Assembly (NCBI RefSeq): GCF_003332305.1
Contig: NZ_QOIO01000035.1
Location: 1-59,777 of the forward strand
Length of the DNA: 59,777 nt
Source: Microvirga aerophila
GTDB lineage: Bacteria; Pseudomonadota; Alphaproteobacteria; Rhizobiales; Beijerinckiaceae
Reading direction: 5' to 3'
Part shown: positions 45,602 through 54,651 of the stretch, piece by piece
Numbering within the stretch: the stretch's first letter is position 1
How the letters are laid out: the number at the start of each line of letters is the position of its first letter
Notes under the pieces: generated by a model
Told to the model about the DNA's origin: nothing
The model's input: the letters and a program-made list of their open reading frames with translations, nothing else
Database searches by the model: none
Translations under genes and position numbers: made by a program

Positions 45602-47445
45602 GCACGATCCGCCTCACCATGGCCCAAGCGGTCGCCCGGTTCCTGGCGGCGCAGAAGACCGACATCGACGGAGAAGTCCTGCCTCTTTTCGCAGGCGTCT
45701 GGGGCATCTTCGGCCACGGCAACGTGGCCGGCATGGGCGAAGCGCTGCATGGGGTCCGCGAAAGGCTGCCGACCTATCGTGCGCATAACGAGCAGGGCAT
45801 GGCCCATGCGGCGATCGCCTTTGCCAAGGCCTCCCGCCGGCGACGCATGATGGCTTGCACCACCTCCATCGGACCGGGCGCCACAAACATGGTGACGGCC
45901 GCCGCCGTCGCGCACGTGAACCGTCTTCCCGTGCTGCTCCTGCCAGGCGACGTCTTCGCCAATCGTCGCCCCGATCCGGTGCTGCAGCAGATCGAGAGCT
46001 TCTCCGACGGCACGATCTCGGCCAACGATTGCTTCAAGCCGGTCTCCCGCTATTTCGACCGCATCGCGCGGCCCGAGCAGATCATCCCGGCGCTTCAGCG
46101 CGCCATGGCGGTGCTGACCGATCCCGCCGAGTGCGGCCCGGTGACCCTTGCCCTGTGCCAGGACACCCAGGCCGAGGCCTACGACTATCCGGAGAGTTTC
46201 TTCGCCGAGAAGGTCTGGACTCCGCGCCGCATTCGCCCCGATGCGGACGAACTCGCGAAAGCGGCCGCGCTCATCCGCAGCGCGAAGAAACCTTTCATCG
46301 TGGCGGGCGGCGGCGTGCTCTATTCGGGTGCCGAGCAGGCGCTCGCCGACTTCGCCACCAAACATGGCATTGCCGTCGGCGAAACCCAGGCCGGCAAGTC
46401 GAGCCTGGCCCACGATCATCCAGCCTGCCTCGGCTCGGTGGGCGTTACGGGTACCGGTGCAGCAAATGCCCTGGCTGAAGAGGCCGACGTGGTCATTGCG
46501 GTAGGCACACGCCTGCAGGACTTCACCACCGGCTCCTGGGCCCTGTTCAAAGACCCGAGTCGACGCATCGTCGGTCTCAACGTGCAGGGCTTCGATGCGA
46601 TGAAGCACAGCGCACAGCCCATTGTTGCGGATGCGCGTGTGGGCCTTGAAGAATTGAGCCAAGCGCTTCAAGGCTGGAAAGCGCCCGAGGCCTGGACGGC
46701 GAAAGCCCGAGACGAGAAGACCCGCTGGTTCGAGGCTTCCGCCCGCTATACTGACCCGACCAACGTCGAACTGCCCTCCGACGCGCAGGTGATCGGCGCG
46801 GTGCAGCGCACCTCCTCACCGTCCGACGTGGTGGTCTGTGCGGCAGGCGGCCTTCCCGGCGAGCTGCACAAGCACTGGAAAGCCAGCGCTCCCCTCGGCT
46901 ACCACCTGGAATATGGCTATTCCTGCATGGGATACGAGATTGCGGGCGGACTCGGCGTAAAGATGGCCGATCCGAACCGCGAGGTCATCGTCATGGTGGG
47001 CGACGGTTCATATCTCATGATGAATTCCGAACTCGCCACGTCGGTGATGCTGGGGCGAAAGCTCACCGTGGTGCTGCTCGACAACCGGGGTTATGGCTGC
47101 ATCAACCGCCTCCAGCGGGCAACTGGCGGCGAGAGCTTCAACAACCTGTTGCAACACACCAATCACGTGACGCTGCCCGATATCGATTTCGCCGCGCATG
47201 CGGCGAGCCTTGGCGCGCAGGCCATGAAGGTGAAGAGCATCGGCGAACTCGAGGACGCGCTCAAAAAAGCGCGCGGCGCCGAGCGCAGCACGCTCATCGT
47301 CATCGACACCGACCCGCTGATCGCCACCGATGCGGGCGGCCATTGGTGGGACGTGGCCGTGCCGGAGGTGTCGGTCCGCTCCGAAGTAACAGCTGCCCGC
47401 AAAGACTATGAAAACGCACTCGCGTCGCAGCGGGTGGGCGACTAA
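45598..47445 (+). CDS. iolD: 3D-(3,5/4)-trihydroxycyclohexane-1,2-dione hydrolase
   Basis: A 615-residue TPP enzyme. Catalytic Glu65 in RAHNEQGMAHAAIAFAK, central domain VAGGGVLYSGAE and GETQAGKSSL, and pyrophosphate motif VGDGSYLMMNSE (from about 468) with LLDNRGYGCINRLQ. It opens the inositol ring by hydrolysing the dione to 5-deoxyglucuronate. ATG overlaps the membrane-protein stop; iolE follows 25 bases downstream. Confidence 0.94.
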   Translation: MSTIRLTMAQAVARFLAAQKTDIDGEVLPLFAGVWGIFGHGNVAGMGEALHGVRERLPTYRAHNEQGMAHAAIAFAKASRRRRMMACTTSIGPGATNMVTAAAVAHVNRLPVLLLPGDVFANRRPDPVLQQIESFSDGTISANDCFKPVSRYFDRIARPEQIIPALQRAMAVLTDPAECGPVTLALCQDTQAEAYDYPESFFAEKVWTPRRIRPDADELAKAAALIRSAKKPFIVAGGGVLYSGAEQALADFATKHGIAVGETQAGKSSLAHDHPACLGSVGVTGTGAANALAEEADVVIAVGTRLQDFTTGSWALFKDPSRRIVGLNVQGFDAMKHSAQPIVADARVGLEELSQALQGWKAPEAWTAKARDEKTRWFEASARYTDPTNVELPSDAQVIGAVQRTSSPSDVVVCAAGGLPGELHKHWKASAPLGYHLEYGYSCMGYEIAGGLGVKMADPNREVIVMVGDGSYLMMNSELATSVMLGRKLTVVLLDNRGYGCINRLQRATGGESFNNLLQHTNHVTLPDIDFAAHAASLGAQAMKVKSIGELEDALKKARGAERSTLIVIDTDPLIATDAGGHWWDVAVPEVSVRSEVTAARKDYENALASQRVGD

Positions 47446-47470
47446 GCAAACAAAAGCACGAGAGACAAAC

Positions 47471-48355
47471 ATGACGATTCGCATCGGGGCGAACCCCATC
47501 GGCTGGTCCAATGACGACATGCTGGAACTCGGCGGCGAGACGCCGCTCGAGGTCTGCCTCGCCGAGGCCAAGGAAGCCGGTTTCGAGGGTATGGAACTCG
47601 GCAACAAGTTTCCCCGTGAGCCGGAAGCCTTGAAGAAGGCGCTTCAACCCTTCGGCCTCGCCTGCGTGTCGGGCTGGTACTCGGCCGAATTGCTGAAACG
47701 CGATGCGGACCAGGAGATGAAGGCCCTGCGCCCGCATCTCGATCTTCTCAAGGCCATGGGCTCCAATGTGCTCGTCTTCGCCGAGACGTCGAATGCCATT
47801 CACGGGGACCGCTCCAAGCCCCTGTCGCAGCGCCCTGTCATGAAGGATGGCGATTGGGCCGAGTATGGACGCCGCGTCACGCAGGTGGCCGAGCAGACGC
47901 TGAAAGAAGGTGTACGCGTCGTCTATCACCACCACATGGGCACGATCGTGGAATCGGAGGCCGACATCGACGCCTTCATGAATTCAACCGGCGAAGCCGT
48001 TCATCTCCTGCTCGATACGGGACATGCCACCTGGGGCGGCGCGGACCCGGCGGATCTGGCTCGCCGCTACCGCAACCGCATCAGCCATGTGCACACCAAG
48101 GACGTGCGCAAGGACGTGATGGAGCGTTCTAAGGCGCAGGGCTGGAGCTTCCTCGATTCGGTCATCGAAGGCGTCTATACGGTTCCCGGAGACGGCATGG
48201 TGGATTTCACGTCCGTGTTCAAGGAACTACCGGGCTATAGCGGCTGGGTGGTCATCGAGGCGGAGCAGGATCCCAAGAAGGCTCACCCCCTCACCTACGC
48301 CAAAATGGGCTACGCCAATCTCACCCGCTTCCTGAAGGAAGCCGGACTTCGCTGA
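47471..48355 (+). CDS. iolE: Inosose dehydratase
   Basis: A 294-residue TIM-barrel protein of the AP-endonuclease-2/xylose-isomerase-like fold. IRIGANPIGWSNDDM opens the protein; metal-site blocks are GVRVVYHHHMGTIVES, HLLLDTGHATWGGADP and VHTKDVRKDV. It dehydrates scyllo-inosose to the trihydroxycyclohexanedione used by IolD. ATG 47471 is chosen; the open frame upstream overlaps iolD. Confidence 0.93.
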   Translation: MTIRIGANPIGWSNDDMLELGGETPLEVCLAEAKEAGFEGMELGNKFPREPEALKKALQPFGLACVSGWYSAELLKRDADQEMKALRPHLDLLKAMGSNVLVFAETSNAIHGDRSKPLSQRPVMKDGDWAEYGRRVTQVAEQTLKEGVRVVYHHHMGTIVESEADIDAFMNSTGEAVHLLLDTGHATWGGADPADLARRYRNRISHVHTKDVRKDVMERSKAQGWSFLDSVIEGVYTVPGDGMVDFTSVFKELPGYSGWVVIEAEQDPKKAHPLTYAKMGYANLTRFLKEAGLR

Positions 48356-48367
48356 GGAGCAACGCGG

Positions 48368-49165
48368 ATGTCGAACCTCCTGGTCAAACCGAGCAAGCCC
48401 GACGCCAGCGGGCGCATCCACTCCGTCACCCCGACCTCCGCCGGATGGACCTATGTGGGTTTCGAGGTCTACCAGCTCAAAAGCGGCCAGAACCTCGCTC
48501 AGCGGACCGAGGACCGGGAGGCCTGCATCGTCATGCTGTCCGGCAAGGCGCGGGGATCGGCGGCAGGCCAGGATTTCGGCGTGATCGGCGGGCGCTCATC
48601 GCCGTTCGAACCGGATCCGTGGTCGCTCTACGCCCCCGCGCGCTCCGAGTGGGCCCTGACGGCGGAGACGGATTGCGAGATCGCCGTGTGCACGGCACCC
48701 GGCGAAGGCAAGTTGCCGGCGCGGGTGATCGGCCCCGATCAGGTGGGGCAGGAAACCCGCGGCAATGGCACGAACACGCGCCATGTGCGCAACATCCTGC
48801 CGGAGACGGAGCCGGCCGAAAGCCTGCTCGTGGTCGAGGTCATCACGCCGTCGGGCCATTGGTCGAGCTATCCACCTCACAAGCATGATCGCGACGCGCT
48901 GCCGAATGAGTCTTTCCTGGAAGAAACCTACTATCACCGGCTCAACCCACCCTCCGGCTTTGCGCTCCAGCGGGTCTATACGGATGATCGATCCCTCGAC
49001 GAGACGCTGGCTGCAAGCAACGGCGACGTGGTGCTCGTGCCGAAGGGATACCACCCAGTGGGCGCGCCGCACGGATACGAACTCTATTACCTGAACGTGA
49101 TGGCGGGACCAAAGCGCGTCTGGAAGTTTCATAACGATCCGGACCATGCCTGGATGGTCGCCTGA
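48368..49165 (+). CDS. iolB: 5-Deoxy-glucuronate isomerase
   Basis: A 265-residue bicupin enzyme. GWTYVGFEVYQLKSGQ, SLYAPARSEW and the metal-binding HWSSYPPHKHDRD...LEETYYHRLNPPSGFALQRVYTDD are characteristic. It isomerises 5-deoxyglucuronate to 5-dehydro-2-deoxygluconate for IolC. GAGGAG lies before the ATG. It is the last iol gene, with a short hairpin (about 49194-49213) 28 bases downstream. Confidence 0.93.
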   Translation: MSNLLVKPSKPDASGRIHSVTPTSAGWTYVGFEVYQLKSGQNLAQRTEDREACIVMLSGKARGSAAGQDFGVIGGRSSPFEPDPWSLYAPARSEWALTAETDCEIAVCTAPGEGKLPARVIGPDQVGQETRGNGTNTRHVRNILPETEPAESLLVVEVITPSGHWSSYPPHKHDRDALPNESFLEETYYHRLNPPSGFALQRVYTDDRSLDETLAASNGDVVLVPKGYHPVGAPHGYELYYLNVMAGPKRVWKFHNDPDHAWMVA

Positions 49166-49193
49166 ACCCCATCTGCCGACCTTGAATTCGGGA

Positions 49194-49213
49194 CCATCCC
49201 TGAATCGGGATGG
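49194..49213 (+). terminator. Weak hairpin after iolB
   Basis: CCATCCC (49194-49200) pairs with GGGATGG (49207-49213), loop 6 bases, with no T run. It may mark the operon end. The remaining 230 bases before the protease gene show no gene that I can support. Confidence 0.35.
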
Positions 49214-49446
49214 GACCGTATGAAGCATCGCCAGAAGCGAAGTGACGCTAGGCGAGGCGGCGCTCTCTCCGTTAAAAACACACCGTTCTCGGTCGCTTCC
49301 GTTGAGCGCATCGTCAGCAGTGTCATCGTCTGTAGGATGAACCGTAGACGCAGCGCGTCGGACAGCCGGCGAGAACAGCAAAAAGCCCGGCCCGAAATGG
49401 GTCAGGGATCCGAGCCAACGTGCTCTTGCTGCTGTGGTGGGCAGAT

Positions 49447-50802
49447 ATGGCGACTCCGACGACGAACAGCGTCTCGGCCAGCATGGTCGAGACCTCAGGG
49501 TATGGCGCGGCATCGGCCCTGATATGGGGCTACAGATGGGGCGACAACTCCATGGGAAGCCCGGTATCGGTGACGTGGAGCGTTCCGACCTCGTCCTCGA
49601 CCTTCGCCGCCTCCGCGCTTTACGGAAGCAAGACCGAGACCGACGCATGGCACACTTTCACGGCGGCCGAGCGGACAGCGGCTCACAAAGCGATTCAGGC
49701 GTGGGACAACGTCGCCGGCATAACATTGCAAAAGGTCACTGAAACGGCGTCGGACGTCGGGGAGGTGCGTTTTGCCCTCACGAGCGCCAACGCTTCTTCC
49801 GGCCTTGCAGGCCATGCCTACAGCCCAGGCACTTTTGCGTCCTCCGGCGACGTGTGGATGCAGTATCAAAACTGGCATCCCGGACACGGCGCCTCCGTCA
49901 AGCCGGGCTCCGCCGACTATCTGACGCTTCTGCACGAAATCGGCCATGCTCTTGGTCTCAAACATCCGTTCGAAACCGCCTCGACGAACAGCGCCAAGCT
50001 CTCGTCGAAACAGGACAGCTATTTCCAGACGGTGATGAGCTATTCCGCGAAGCCGGGCTTCGACGGCGGCGCAGATTTCTACCCGACGACGCCGATGTAT
50101 CTCGATATCGTGGCCATGCAGGCCCTGTATGGAAGCGGTTCGGCCAATACCGGAAGCAACGTCTATCGGTTCTCGGACGCCAAGAAATACTGGCAGACGA
50201 TCTATGACACGGGCGGGCGAGACACGATCGCATATTCCGGCGATGCGGGCTCGATCATCGACCTGCGTCCCGGCAAGCTCAGCTCCATGGGTGCGCCGAT
50301 CCACTTCTCCGACGGCTCCTCGTCTCGCGCCACCATTGCGGTCGGGCCCGATACCGTGATCGAAGTTGCTGTTGGGGGTGCAGGCAACGACAAGATCACC
50401 GGGAACTCCGCGGCCAATTCGCTCCGGGGCGGGAGCGGCAATGACATGCTCAACGGCGGTCTCGGCAATGATGTCTTGGCGGGCGGACCGGGGCGCGACG
50501 TCTTCCTATTCAATACGAAACCGTCCGCTTCCAATGTTGACCATATCGTCGACTTCTCCTCCCGGGTCGATGTAATCAAGCTGGAGAATGCGATCTTTAC
50601 GGGGTTGAAAGCTGGATCCCTTGCATCGGGCGCGTTCTGGACAGGCGCAGCGGCGCATGACGGGAACGACAGGATCATCCACAACAGAGGCACTGGCTCG
50701 TTGTTCTATGATCCGGATGGCACGGGCGCTGCGCCTCAGGTCGAGTTCGCGCGTCTGGACAGGACCCTTTCCGCGAGCGCTTCCGATTTCATCATCGTGT
50801 AG
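49447..50802 (+). CDS. Serralysin-like M10 metalloprotease with RTX repeats
   Basis: A 451-residue protein without a Sec signal. The zinc site is HEIGHALGLKHP (His163, Glu164, His167, His173), with the Met-turn VMSYSA. An RTX segment of about four Ca-binding nonapeptides (GGAGNDKIT, GGSGNDMLN, GGLGNDVLA, GGPGRDVFL; about 310-354) forms the C-terminal beta roll, and the extreme C-terminus is hydrophobic (SDFIIV), as in type I secretion substrates. It is expected to be exported by an ABC/MFP/OMP exporter and to degrade extracellular protein. No exporter or inhibitor gene is adjacent. The ATG 49447 is chosen; the ribosome site is weak. Confidence 0.88.
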   Translation: MATPTTNSVSASMVETSGYGAASALIWGYRWGDNSMGSPVSVTWSVPTSSSTFAASALYGSKTETDAWHTFTAAERTAAHKAIQAWDNVAGITLQKVTETASDVGEVRFALTSANASSGLAGHAYSPGTFASSGDVWMQYQNWHPGHGASVKPGSADYLTLLHEIGHALGLKHPFETASTNSAKLSSKQDSYFQTVMSYSAKPGFDGGADFYPTTPMYLDIVAMQALYGSGSANTGSNVYRFSDAKKYWQTIYDTGGRDTIAYSGDAGSIIDLRPGKLSSMGAPIHFSDGSSSRATIAVGPDTVIEVAVGGAGNDKITGNSAANSLRGGSGNDMLNGGLGNDVLAGGPGRDVFLFNTKPSASNVDHIVDFSSRVDVIKLENAIFTGLKAGSLASGAFWTGAAAHDGNDRIIHNRGTGSLFYDPDGTGAAPQVEFARLDRTLSASASDFIIV

Positions 50803-50817
50803 CCGGCCCGTTGAGGA

Positions 50818-51585
50818 TCAGGACCCCTCCGACGAATCCTTCTTGTTTGGCGGCAGGACGAGAGACAGGTCCGACTCCTCGAGCACACGATATTGCCCTG
50901 GGCCAAGGTCTTCCGGCAATGTCAGCCGACCGATCTGGTCGCGGTGCAGATCCGTGACATGATTGCCCACCGCCGCGAACATGCGCCTGACCTGATGATA
51001 GCGCCCCTCGGTCAGAATCACGTAGGCGCTCGTGCTGGAGAGCACCTCCATCTGGACGGGGAGCAGCGGCTTGTCCTCTCCGTCCAGGAGCAAGGTTCCT
51101 GCTGCGAAGATGTCCACCTCGTCACCCCGCAGGGGGCGGTCGAGGGTCACGTGGTAGCGCTTGGGCACATGCGCGCGGGGGGAGATGATCCGGTGCAGCA
51201 GGCTCCCATCATCGGTCAGCAACAGCAGACCCGACGTGTCCTTGTCGAGCCGCCCAATGGTCGAGATGGCCGGGTCGCGGTTGCGCCAACGGTCGGGTAG
51301 CAGGCCGTAGACAAGGGGACCCGCCTCCTTGTGGGAGCAGGTGACGCCTCGGGGTTTGTGCAGCATCAATGTCAGGCCCGGCGGCGGATCGAGCGGCTTC
51401 CCTTTGATCTGCATCCTGTCGGACAGGTCCCTGGTGACAGCGATGCGCTGATCGGCATCCTCGATCACGGCTCCATCCAGCGTCACAATCCCGGCGCGGG
51501 CCAGTTGTTGAACCTCGCGCCGCGAGCCATAACCCATATTGGCCAGGAGGCGATCGAGCCGGAGCGTTGGCGTGGACTTACTCAT
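50818..51585 (-). CDS. rsuA: 16S rRNA pseudouridine(516) synthase
   Basis: A 255-residue protein with an N-terminal S4 domain (LRLDRLLANMGYGSRREVQQLARAGIVTLDG). The catalytic Asp motif is TIGRLDKDTSGLLLLTDDG, and the C-terminal TEGRYHQVRRMFAAVGNHVTDLHRDQIGRLTL matches RsuA more than RluB/E/F. It makes pseudouridine in helix 18 of 16S rRNA. Its start overlaps the rsmC stop by 4 bases (ATGA). Confidence 0.88.
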   Translation of the reverse strand: MSKSTPTLRLDRLLANMGYGSRREVQQLARAGIVTLDGAVIEDADQRIAVTRDLSDRMQIKGKPLDPPPGLTLMLHKPRGVTCSHKEAGPLVYGLLPDRWRNRDPAISTIGRLDKDTSGLLLLTDDGSLLHRIISPRAHVPKRYHVTLDRPLRGDEVDIFAAGTLLLDGEDKPLLPVQMEVLSSTSAYVILTEGRYHQVRRMFAAVGNHVTDLHRDQIGRLTLPEDLGPGQYRVLEESDLSLVLPPNKKDSSEGS

Positions 51586-52496
51586 TTTTGCGCCTCGTAG
51601 ATTTTGTATCCTGCCGCTTCCATCTTTGGGGTCACGCGCCTGAACAGGGGCTTCAACACCGCCTCGTAGGGGAGATGCCGATTGGCCACGAGCCAGCAGA
51701 CGCCACCGGGGCGCAAGGCTTCGGCGGCCCGGCGAATAAACGCCTGACCGAGACTCTGATCCTCCATGCCCCCATCATGGAACGGCGGGTTCATCACCAC
51801 GAAATCGAGCCCGCCAAGAGGGATGCCGCCCCGGATATCCGCCCATCGAACCTCGGCCCGGGGATCATCAATATTGCGCTTCGCCATTTCGACGGCGCGA
51901 CGATCAATGTCGAAGAGCGCCAGGTGCTCGACCTTCGCAGAGGCCAGAATGGCACGGGACAGAAACCCGATGCCGCATCCCAGATCGGCGCCACGGCCGC
52001 TCAGGGGCGGCAGGTGCTGTTCCAGAAGAGCGCTCCCGGGATCGACCCGGTTCCAGCTGAACACGCCAGGTTGCGTCCAGAGCCCCAGGGTCTCGTCCAC
52101 GCGGGGTCCTCCCTCCGCCAGGGCTTCGTCGATGCCCGTGGGAGCAGCGGGGCGTTCGCAGGCGCAGATGCGGTGATGGCGGCGGGAGGTTTCCGTTACG
52201 GTGCAGCCGAAGCCCTTGAGTTCCTTGGCAAGCCGTGAGCCGCCCTTGTCCTTGGGAGCGAGAATCGTCAGCAGGCCACCCGGCGCCAGAGCCCTCAAGG
52301 CAAGGGCGGTCTCATGACGCCGCTCGACCGTGCCGGGCGGGGCCAGCATGACCATTGCGCCCAAGGAGCCTGCCTCCCGCTCCTCCAGCCTATGCGACCC
52401 GGGGATCAGGGGCGAGAACTGAATGGCCGTCGGCGGCGATGGAGCAAGTTCGGCCGGCGGGATTCCATAGATGCCGTCAAGGTTCGTATCGTGCAA
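51582..52496 (-). CDS. rsmC: 16S rRNA guanine-N2 methyltransferase, RsmC-like
   Basis: A 304-residue class I methyltransferase. The N-terminal half is a degenerate methyltransferase-like domain (LTILAPKDKGGSRLAKELKGFG). The C-terminal half has the SAM motif GRGADLGCGIGFLSRAILA, acidic DIDRRAVEMAKRN and the catalytic NPPFHDGG. It resembles E. coli RsmC, which methylates G1207. It is translationally coupled to rsuA, so both act on the small subunit. Confidence 0.85.
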   Translation of the reverse strand: MHDTNLDGIYGIPPAELAPSPPTAIQFSPLIPGSHRLEEREAGSLGAMVMLAPPGTVERRHETALALRALAPGGLLTILAPKDKGGSRLAKELKGFGCTVTETSRRHHRICACERPAAPTGIDEALAEGGPRVDETLGLWTQPGVFSWNRVDPGSALLEQHLPPLSGRGADLGCGIGFLSRAILASAKVEHLALFDIDRRAVEMAKRNIDDPRAEVRWADIRGGIPLGGLDFVVMNPPFHDGGMEDQSLGQAFIRRAAEALRPGGVCWLVANRHLPYEAVLKPLFRRVTPKMEAAGYKIYEAQK

Positions 52497-52593
52497 AGCT
52501 TCGTGGCCTACGCTGAATGACCGGCATTCTTATTATGTCGTGGCCGGAAACGTAAGTCTCGATGGCTCAAGTCGGCGTAGCTGGCGCCTTACC

Positions 52594-54651
52594 TCAGGCG
52601 GCGGAGACCGCCAGTGACGACATGGATTGGATCTTCTGGGCCAAGTCGAGGGCTCGGTACGGCTTGTAGATCAGGTCGATCTCATCGGCCAAGCCCTTGT
52701 CCTCGGCATAGCCGGTAGTGAGCAGTACTTGGACATGGGGGTAGTCTGCCCTGATGAGGCTCGCGAGATCGACGCCGCTCAGCTTACCGGGCATTCGGAC
52801 ATCGCTGAGAACGAGCCGGAAATCAGAGTTGCGCTTGAGGAGATCAGCAGCCTCGTCCGCTGTCTCTGTTTCGGTGACGGTGAACCCGAGCGCCTTCAGG
52901 GTCGAAACGGCGACCTGCCGAACCTCGTGGTTGTCCTCCACCACGAGAACGGCCTCTCCCTGCCCGAACTGGGGCATGTCCATGGACCGGAGGCCATCGG
53001 CGGAGGCAGCGACCTCTCCATGAGCCCGAGGCAGGAACAGGCGGATCGTCGTGCCCTTCTCCGGCAGGCTGTCGACTTCGATATGGCCGCCCGATTGCTG
53101 TACGAACCCGTAGACCATGCTCAGGCCGAGACCCGTGCCCTTGCCGGCTTCCTTGGTGGTGAAGAAAGGCTCGAAAACACGTTCGAGCACATGGGATGGC
53201 ATGCCGGTCCCCGTATCGGCGACGGAGATCACCACGTACTCGCCCGGATTCGCGAGATTTTCGGCTACGCGGTTCTCCAGTTCGATCTTGAGCTCACCTC
53301 CGGTGGGCATTGCATCCCGGGCATTGACCGCCAGGTTGACCAACGCAGCCTCGAGCTGGGCTCGATCGACCTTGATGGGCCAGATCCCATCCGGGCCGGC
53401 GAGCCTGACGCGAATGTTCTCCCCCAGCGTCCGGCGCATCAGCTCAAGCAGGCCCGGCATGAGCGCGCTCACGTCGATCGTCGCCGACTGGAGAGGCTGG
53501 CGCCTTGAGAAGGCCAGCAGGCGGTGGGTGAGATCGGCACAGCGCTGAGCGCCATCTAGCGCCATCTTGACCCGCTTCTGCGCCCGCTCGTTTCCCTTGA
53601 GCGATTTCTGCATGAGATCAAGGTTGCCGATGACGACGCTGAGCATGTTGTTGAAGTCGTGGGCAATGCCGCCTGTCAGGCGACCGACCGCTTCAAGCTT
53701 GCTGGCATGCAGGAGGTTCTGCTCAAGCTGTTTGCGCTCCGTGATGTCGAACCACATGCCGAAAAATTCATGCAGGTTGTTGTCTTCGTCCCGAACAACC
53801 ACCGTGTGATCCAGGAAGTGACGGTCGGTCCCATCCGCGCAGCGCCACCGATATTCCAGCGAGACGGCGCCCAAATCCGGAAGTTCGCGCAACTGCGCGA
53901 ACACCCGTTCGCGGTCCTCGGGATGAACGCGCGAGGACCAGAAATCCTCTCGCTCCAGAAACGCCTCCGGGTGAAAACCCGTAAGCCCCGTAATTCCATC
54001 CTTCGTGAAATGCAGTCTCCGGTGGTCGTCCTGGAGCGAGGCCGTGAACAGGGCGACCGGAAGGGACTGCAGGATGATCGATTGATGCTCCTCCCGCCGC
54101 CGCAGCATCTGCTCGGTCTTGAGCTTCTCGCTGCGGACCTTCAGGTTCTCCATCAGGAGGCGGCGCTCCTCCGCGGCCTGGCGGCGGATCTCCTCGGTCT
54201 TTCGATGCAGATCGACGAACACGTCGACCTTCGACTTCAGGATCAAAGGCTCGATGGGCTTGAACACGTAGTCCACCGCGCCGGCGCTGTAGCCGCGGAA
54301 GACGTGCATGTCGTCTTTGTTGAAGGCTGTCAGGAAGATAATGGGCACCCGCGCCGAGCGGGCGCGGGCGCGGATCATCCCAGCCACTTCGTAACCGTCG
54401 ATGTTGGGCATCTGCACGTCGAGAAGGATGACCGCGAAGTCGTCCCTCAAGACCTGCCGGAGCGCCGCCTCCCCCGATTCGGCGGTCACGATCTCGACGT
54501 CCGGTCCCTGCAGCATCTCCCGGACGGCCAGGAGATTGCGAGGATCGTCGTCGACCGCCAGGATCTTGGTGATGACCGGCTTTGGGTTGGCATAGACGGG
54601 CTCACCATCGATCCAGAAAGTCGGCTCTGATTGGCCGGGGGTATGCGTCAT
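52594..54651 (-). CDS. REC-PAS-histidine kinase-REC hybrid sensor
   Basis: A 685-residue cytosolic protein without membrane segments. Residues about 28-145 form a receiver (acceptor Asp78 in [15 protein letters not shown]), then a coiled coil (about 150-195) and a PAS/PAC domain (about 205-325). The kinase core follows with phosphoacceptor His331 ([12 protein letters not shown]), N-box [12 protein letters not shown] and G-box [19 protein letters not shown] second receiver closes the protein (Asp617 in [10 protein letters not shown]). Its ATG 54651 overlaps the stop of the poly-HAMP kinase, so the two are co-made. The N-terminal receiver could be phosphorylated by that partner. Confidence 0.88.
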   Translation of the reverse strand: MTHTPGQSEPTFWIDGEPVYANPKPVITKILAVDDDPRNLLAVREMLQGPDVEIVTAESGEAALRQVLRDDFAVILLDVQMPNIDGYEVAGMIRARARSARVPIIFLTAFNKDDMHVFRGYSAGAVDYVFKPIEPLILKSKVDVFVDLHRKTEEIRRQAAEERRLLMENLKVRSEKLKTEQMLRRREEHQSIILQSLPVALFTASLQDDHRRLHFTKDGITGLTGFHPEAFLEREDFWSSRVHPEDRERVFAQLRELPDLGAVSLEYRWRCADGTDRHFLDHTVVVRDEDNNLHEFFGMWFDITERKQLEQNLLHASKLEAVGRLTGGIAHDFNNMLSVVIGNLDLMQKSLKGNERAQKRVKMALDGAQRCADLTHRLLAFSRRQPLQSATIDVSALMPGLLELMRRTLGENIRVRLAGPDGIWPIKVDRAQLEAALVNLAVNARDAMPTGGELKIELENRVAENLANPGEYVVISVADTGTGMPSHVLERVFEPFFTTKEAGKGTGLGLSMVYGFVQQSGGHIEVDSLPEKGTTIRLFLPRAHGEVAASADGLRSMDMPQFGQGEAVLVVEDNHEVRQVAVSTLKALGFTVTETETADEAADLLKRNSDFRLVLSDVRMPGKLSGVDLASLIRADYPHVQVLLTTGYAEDKGLADEIDLIYKPYRALDLAQKIQSMSSLAVSAA

